From NCBI GenBank assembly GCA_964446485.1, contig CAYUOU010000012.1, forward strand, positions 5,518-69,517: a stretch of DNA of 64,000 nucleotides, read 5' to 3'. The stretch is from JBDRRP01 sp964446485. Lineage in GTDB: Bacteria > Desulfobacterota > Desulfobacteria > Desulfobacterales > JBDRRP01. The translations under genes were made by a program, and so were the position numbers. The notes below the pieces were generated by a model, which saw nothing but the letters and a program-made list of their open reading frames with translations, did not search any database and had not been told where the DNA came from. Position 1 is the stretch's first letter; each line of letters begins with the position of its first letter. Positions 59,633 through 64,000 of the stretch are shown here, piece after piece.

Positions 59633-61012
59633 TCACTGACCCCTTTCCTCTATCGGTGTGATCCGGTCCCGGATATCTGCCAATACGGTTTCCACGGTGC
59701 TGCGGATCTCATCGCGTCGAGCCTCGGTAAGTGCCTCGAAGCGCAGGACCAGCGCCGGCTGGGTGTTGGAGGCACGCACCAGTCCCCAACCGTCATCGAA
59801 GAGGACGCGAACGCCGTCGATATCGATGACGTCATGGCGCGCCCGGAAGTATTCGGTGACTTGGTCGACCACTTCGAACTTGGCTTCGTCGGGGCAGTCG
59901 ACCCGGATTTCGGGCGTGTTGTAGGTGGTGGGCACCCCGTCCAGGAGGTGTGAAAGCGGCTTGCCGGCCGCCGCCATGATTTCGAGCAGCCGGCAGGCGG
60001 CGTAGGTGGCGTCGTCGAATCCGAAGTATCGGTCGGAAAAGAACATGTGCCCGCTCATTTCGCCGGCGAGTTCCGCATGCGCTTCCTTCATTTTCTTTTT
60101 GATGAGGGAGTGTCCGGTTTTCCACATGATGGCGTTGCCGCCGTGTTTTTCGATGTCGTCATACATGGCCTTGGAGCACTTGACTTCGGAGATGATGGTG
60201 GCGCCGGGTTTTCGAGAAAGGATCTCACGGGCGAAGATAATTATAAGGCGGTCGCCGTAAATGATCCTTCCCGCCTCGTCGACGACGCCGATCCGGTCGC
60301 CGTCGCCGTCAAACCCGATGCCCACGTCCAGACCCTTTCCCCGCACCAGGCCGATGAGGTCTTCCATATTGGCCAGCACCGTGGGGTCCGCTTCGTGGTT
60401 GGGAAACGTGCCGTCCATATCGCAGTAAATGTCGTGGACCTCGCACCCCAGCGCCTTCATGATGGGTACGGCCAGCACGCCAGCCGTACCGTTGCCGGCG
60501 TCGACACCCACCCGCAGCGGGCGCGCCAGGCGGATGTTGTCGGCAATGAAGGCCTGGTAGGCGGTGGCGACGTCAGCGGTGGTGGCGGTGCCGCGGCCTT
60601 TGGCAAAATCGCCGGATGCAATGATGCGGCGGATTTGCTGGATATCCTGCCCGTGGATCGAAGCGAGCCCGAGGTTCATCTTGAAGCCGTTGTACGCCGC
60701 CGGGTTGTGGCTGGCCGTGACCATGACCCCGCCGTCCTGATTGAGTGCTTTGATGGAGAAGTACATGAGGGGTGTGGGACAAACCCCGATGTCCACCACG
60801 TCGAGGCCGGTGGCGAGGAGCCCGGCCTTGAGCCGGGCGCCGTAGCCGTCGGAGGTGGTGCGGCAGTCGCGGCCCACGGAGACTGTTCGGCAATCGTGCC
60901 GGCGCAGAAAGGTGCCGATGCCCTTTGCCAACAGTTCGACATCGTCCTCGGTCAAATCTTCCCCGGCGATGCCGCGGATATCGTACTCCCTGAAAATGGA
61001 CGGATTCATCAT
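59633..61012 (-). CDS. Phosphomannomutase/phosphoglucomutase
   Basis: 459 residues of the alpha-D-phosphohexomutase family: N-terminal FREYDIRGIAGEDLT, the active-site phosphoserine loop VTASHNPAAYNGFKM near 100, the metal loop GFDGDGDRIGVVDE near 240, the sugar-binding loop GEMSGHMFF and the C-terminal VRASNTQPALVLRFEA phosphate site. The size and the start resemble AlgC-type bifunctional enzymes that supply GDP-mannose and UDP-glucose precursors for envelope polysaccharides. Confidence 0.95.
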   Translation of the reverse strand: MMNPSIFREYDIRGIAGEDLTEDDVELLAKGIGTFLRRHDCRTVSVGRDCRTTSDGYGARLKAGLLATGLDVVDIGVCPTPLMYFSIKALNQDGGVMVTASHNPAAYNGFKMNLGLASIHGQDIQQIRRIIASGDFAKGRGTATTADVATAYQAFIADNIRLARPLRVGVDAGNGTAGVLAVPIMKALGCEVHDIYCDMDGTFPNHEADPTVLANMEDLIGLVRGKGLDVGIGFDGDGDRIGVVDEAGRIIYGDRLIIIFAREILSRKPGATIISEVKCSKAMYDDIEKHGGNAIMWKTGHSLIKKKMKEAHAELAGEMSGHMFFSDRYFGFDDATYAACRLLEIMAAAGKPLSHLLDGVPTTYNTPEIRVDCPDEAKFEVVDQVTEYFRARHDVIDIDGVRVLFDDGWGLVRASNTQPALVLRFEALTEARRDEIRSTVETVLADIRDRITPIEERGQ

Positions 61013-61102
61013 AGAAAATTCCTTATCGATTCGCCGGCGCGGTGAACTGCCGCAAAAACGCCGCCCCGGGCCATAAGGCGCCTTTCGTGAATGGGCACCA
61101 CC

Positions 61103-61930
61103 TTACATCAAGCCCACGTAAAGTGAAACCAGACCCGCAACCAGACAGTAGGGGGCGAAGAGGTACATGCGCCCCCGTCTCACGATCCAGACCAAAAGCG
61201 CCAAGGCGCCGTAGCCCACCAGCGCCGAGGTCACCATGCCGGCGGCCATGACGGGTAAGGGTATGGCGTTGCCGCCCACGAGATCCAGTGCGCCGAGAAG
61301 TCCCGCTCCAGCCACCGCCGGAATGGAAAGCAAAAAGGAGAACCGCGCGGCGGTCTCACGGTTGAGCCCGAGATACAGGCCCGCGGCGATGGTGGCGCCG
61401 GAGCGCGATATTCCCGGAATGATGGCGAGCCCCTGCACCACGCCGACCGCCAGGGCTTTGCCCGTGCCGGTGGTGCCGATACCGATGCCGGATTTTTTGA
61501 GGCGTTGCGTGCCCCAGAGCAAGGCGCTGGTGACGCACAGGCTGACGCCCACCAGCACCAGCGATGAAAACAGCGTTTCGGCGGCGTCCTTGAAGAGGAT
61601 GCCGATGATGCCGGTGGGCACGGACCCGACAATGATGAGCACGGCCATTCGGGCCTCCGGCGTCTCGGCAGTGGGCATGCGCAGGCGTCGTTGACGGAGG
61701 CTGTCGGCCGCAAAGATGAAGGCGCCGGCAGTGATGTTGACGAGGTCCCGAAAGAAAAAGACTACCACGGCCATCAGGGTGCCCACGTGGACGGCGATGT
61801 CGAAGGCCAGCACCGGTTCGGTAATGCCGAAAAGATGCTGAAAAATGACAAGGTGTCCGGAACTGCTCACCGGAAGAAATTCGGTCAAGCCCTGGATCAC
61901 GCCCAGTATCGCCGCTTCAACGAAACTCAT
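61103..61930 (-). CDS. uppP: Undecaprenyl-diphosphatase UppP/BacA
   Basis: 275 residues from ATG 61930, polytopic, with the two UppP signatures VIQGLTEFLPVSSSGHLV and the IPGISRSGATIAAGLYLGL block. It removes a phosphate from undecaprenyl diphosphate to recycle the lipid carrier for cell-wall and polysaccharide export. It precedes the phosphohexomutase gene by 90 bp on the same strand, consistent with a shared envelope-synthesis role. Confidence 0.96.
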   Translation of the reverse strand: MSFVEAAILGVIQGLTEFLPVSSSGHLVIFQHLFGITEPVLAFDIAVHVGTLMAVVVFFFRDLVNITAGAFIFAADSLRQRRLRMPTAETPEARMAVLIIVGSVPTGIIGILFKDAAETLFSSLVLVGVSLCVTSALLWGTQRLKKSGIGIGTTGTGKALAVGVVQGLAIIPGISRSGATIAAGLYLGLNRETAARFSFLLSIPAVAGAGLLGALDLVGGNAIPLPVMAAGMVTSALVGYGALALLVWIVRRGRMYLFAPYCLVAGLVSLYVGLM

Positions 61931-62071
61931 ACCGCTACCGTCCTTTGCCCGCCAACCCCACCGGGTCACGCTGATGGCGCTTTATCGGCATAACACGCGC
62001 AGTGTCCTCACGCCGGCTGAAGTCGGGGACTCTACTGGTTTATGGGCGCCGGATCAAGCCCGGTTTGGACG

Positions 62072-63505
62072 CTATCCCTTCACGACGGCAATGGGCCGCA
62101 GTCGTGCCACCTTTTTACTGATGCCGGCACCGTGAACCACCGCCACGACCTGCGAAATGTCCTTGTAGGCATCGGGCATTTCCTCCTGGAGGGTGTGCCG
62201 TCCGGTCCAGCGCACGAGGATGCCGCGGTCCTCGAGTTCCCGGTGGATGATCCGTCCTTTGCATTTTTTGACGGCGGCCTTTCTGCTGAGCACCCGTCCG
62301 GCGCCGTGGCAGGTGGAACCGAAGGTTTCCGTCATGGCGCGCGGCGTACCCACCAGCACGTAAGACGCCGTGCCCATGTCTCCGGGAATGATCACCGGCT
62401 GCCCCACGGAACGGATCGCATCCGACAGGGCCGGATGCCCTGGCGGGAAGCTTCTCGTGGCGCCCTTGCGGTGCACGCACAGCCATTTCTCCTCGCCGTC
62501 GACGGTGTGGCGCTCTTTCTTGGCGATATTGTGGCAGACATCGTAGACCAAATCCATGGCCAGGGAACGGGGGCCCATCGACAGGACATGCATGAACACC
62601 TCGCGTGTACGCTGCAGCAGGATCTGGCGATTGGCCCAGGCGTAGTTGGCCGCGCAGGCCATGGCGGCCAGGTACTCACGCCCGGTGCCACTGGCCAGGG
62701 GCGCGTAAATGAGCTGGCGGTCCGGCAGCGGGATGTCCGTGGTGGCGCGGGAGCGGTTCATGCGGGCCAGGAAATCGTCGCAGACCTGATAGCCGAATCC
62801 TCGGGAGCCGGTGTGCAGCATGAGGGTCACCCGCCCGGCATGCAGCCCGAAGGCATCGGCCACCGGCGTGTCGTAAACTTTGTCCACCACCCCCACTTCC
62901 AGGAAGTGGTTGCCGCTGCCAAGGGTACCTAACTGCTGCCGGCCGCGCTTCAGCGCACGGTCACTGACAACCGATGGGTCGGCGCCCGGCAGGCATCCGC
63001 TGTCTTCAGTGTGCTCCAGGTCCGCCGCGTCGCCAAAACCCTGCTCCACGGCCCACCGGCTGCCCTTCACGAGCACCTGTTTTTCTTCTTTTTCGCTGAG
63101 CTTGAGCGGCCCGGTGGACCCAACGCCCGAGGGGATGTTTCGGTGCAAGGCGTTGACCAGCGTCTCCAGATGCCTCCGGACGTCTTTTTCCAGAAGATTC
63201 GTTCGTGCCAGCCGCACGCCGCAGTTGATGTCGTAGCCGACGCCGCCGGGCGATACGACACCGGTCTGCCAGTCGAAGGCGGCGACGCCGCCGATGGGAA
63301 ATCCGTATCCCCAGTGCATATCCGGCATGGCCAGGGACGCCGTCACGATGCCCGGCAGGGTGGCCACGTTGGCGACTTGTTTGAGGGGCTCGCCGGCATC
63401 GCCGCCGGCAAGCATGTCCGCCGTGGTGAACACCCGCCCGGGCACCCGCATGTTTCCCGTGCGGGGCAACTCCCACCGATAGTCGTCGATGCGCTTCAGG
63501 TCCAT
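62072..63505 (-). CDS. rtcB: RNA-splicing ligase RtcB
   Basis: 477 residues with the RtcB blocks: MPDMHWGYGFPIGGVAAFD, GGVGYDINCGVRLARTNL (metal-binding Cys), LGTLGSGNHFLEVGVVD, MLHTGSRGFGYQV, and the guanylylated-His region GSTCHGAGRVLSRKAA, ending PIAVVKG. It joins RNA ends bearing 2',3'-cyclic phosphate or 3'-phosphate and 5'-OH, using GTP and Mn2+. The archease gene precedes it by 6 bp, so both are made together. Confidence 0.97.
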   Translation of the reverse strand: MDLKRIDDYRWELPRTGNMRVPGRVFTTADMLAGGDAGEPLKQVANVATLPGIVTASLAMPDMHWGYGFPIGGVAAFDWQTGVVSPGGVGYDINCGVRLARTNLLEKDVRRHLETLVNALHRNIPSGVGSTGPLKLSEKEEKQVLVKGSRWAVEQGFGDAADLEHTEDSGCLPGADPSVVSDRALKRGRQQLGTLGSGNHFLEVGVVDKVYDTPVADAFGLHAGRVTLMLHTGSRGFGYQVCDDFLARMNRSRATTDIPLPDRQLIYAPLASGTGREYLAAMACAANYAWANRQILLQRTREVFMHVLSMGPRSLAMDLVYDVCHNIAKKERHTVDGEEKWLCVHRKGATRSFPPGHPALSDAIRSVGQPVIIPGDMGTASYVLVGTPRAMTETFGSTCHGAGRVLSRKAAVKKCKGRIIHRELEDRGILVRWTGRHTLQEEMPDAYKDISQVVAVVHGAGISKKVARLRPIAVVKG

Positions 63506-63511
63506 GGTCTT

Positions 63512-63937
63512 TTACATATCGAAAATGACGCGTCCCAGCCATCGGGTGCCGTCGTTTTTTACAGTGATCTGATGGTAGGTGACGGCCTTGATTTCACCGT
63601 CCACAACGTGGATATCGGGATCGAATCGGTCCATGGATACGGTGGCGGTAATGTCATGGCCCGCGGCCTTCCATCGCAGGACGCGGCAGAACCGCAGGCC
63701 TTCATCATGCCAGAGGTAAAGCAGTTCTCTCAACCAGGCCACCAGCAGCCCTTCCCAGTCGTCTGCCGGTACCCGGATGTCTCGGGTGTCAACGGCACCG
63801 GCGGTCGCCCCGGACACGATGAGCGAAAACATGCCTGCAGCGGCCTCGCTGAAAAGGGCCGCCGCCGAGTCCGCGGAAATCTCCAGGCCGATATCGGCCG
63901 TGTGGTCGATTTGCCGGTAAGTTATGACAATCCTCAC
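63512..63937 (-). CDS. Archease (RtcB activating protein)
   Basis: 141 residues from a GTG at 63937. Family features are DHTADIGLEISADSAAALFSEAAAGMF, DDWEGLLVAWLRELLYLWHDEGL and AVTYHQITVKND. Archease promotes guanylylation and multiple turnover of RtcB, whose gene follows directly. Confidence 0.95.
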   Translation of the reverse strand: MRIVITYRQIDHTADIGLEISADSAAALFSEAAAGMFSLIVSGATAGAVDTRDIRVPADDWEGLLVAWLRELLYLWHDEGLRFCRVLRWKAAGHDITATVSMDRFDPDIHVVDGEIKAVTYHQITVKNDGTRWLGRVIFDM

Positions 63938-63947
63938 TACTCAATGA

Positions 63948-64000
63948 TGACGGTTCCGTAAAAAGTCCGATATCTGCGTTACGCGTCATCCTTCGTCATT
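63948..64000 (-). repeat. Dispersed repeat, copy 2 (running off the window)
   Basis: Positions 63948-63968 are the exact reverse complement of 33087-33107. The following bases (GATATCTGCGTTACGCGTCATCC and on) continue a sequence pattern typical of a dispersed intergenic repeat in Desulfobacterota, so the element probably extends beyond the window. The copy at 33087 shares only the first 21 bases. Confidence 0.65.

Noticed and set aside
1..64000. CRISPR array, tRNA/rRNA genes, insertion sequences, phage genes
   Set aside because: No regularly spaced direct repeats, cloverleaf-like segments, transposase or integrase motifs, or phage structural genes were found on reading the window.

Overview
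The window (about 60% GC, dense operons with many 4-bp ATGA gene overlaps) looks like a draft chromosome piece of an anaerobic, respiratory Desulfobacterota-type bacterium. Pointers are a corrinoid/URO-D-type methyltransferase, a cytoplasmic molybdopterin oxidoreductase with many iron-sulfur partners, several TauE/SafE sulfur-anion exporters, two Liv-type ABC operons each ending in an acyl-CoA ligase, a TAXI-TRAP transporter, a sigma-54 two-component system and RtcB/archease. A run of ten Ns at 8895-8904 is a scaffold gap, so order across it is assumed.

Layout. 67-1641: thioredoxin-like protein and URO-D-family methyltransferase. 1790-2978: a visibly AT-rich rhodanese-TauE pair. 3262-8635 (minus): a five-gene run of large TauE exporter, EMC3/DUF106-like membrane protein, small membrane protein, histidine kinase and sigma-54 activator. 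9271-15682 (plus): divergent operon of Mo-bis-MGD oxidoreductase, four-cluster ferredoxin, GltD-like FAD/Fe-S protein, two small proteins and a NuoG-N-terminus-like ferredoxin. Both divergent operons have a good -24/-12 sigma-54 promoter in the shared spacer, matching the activator in the left operon. 15734-17635: msrAB and a truncated nitrilase. 17620-21614: TAXI-TRAP transporter with DUF1850 partner and a lipoprotein. 21766-28493: first Liv-acyl-CoA ligase operon. 28820-33026: DUF2914 protein and a pqiA-pqiA-pqiB-pqiC lipid-transport operon.

33118-44000 (minus): Dpp/Opp-type peptide ABC transporter, GshB-type ATP-grasp ligase, a 1069-residue ADP/ATP-carrier-like protein fused to HEAT repeats and a cyclic-nucleotide domain, and an exported FGE-fold protein. 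It diverges, over a palindromic promoter, from a plus-strand set at 44179-47701: GNAT-domain protein, RimK-like ATP-grasp ligase and PP-loop ATPase. This combination suggests an uncharacterised peptide- or amide-forming system. 48013-54658: second Liv-acyl-CoA ligase operon behind a 17-bp perfect inverted repeat. 54867-64000 (minus): MFS exporter, FmdB zinc ribbon, tandem-duplicated unknown protein, aldehyde dehydrogenase, small unknown, phosphohexomutase, UppP, RtcB and archease.

The most interesting items are the divergent sigma-54 redox/sulfur-anion module, whose activator carries GAFTHA instead of GAFTGA; the C-terminal cysteine module shared by its two electron-transfer proteins; the two-ATP-grasp/GNAT/PP-loop/peptide-transporter locus; and the basic tail shared by both LivF proteins that precede acyl-CoA ligases. 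No tRNA, rRNA, CRISPR array or insertion sequence was recognised.
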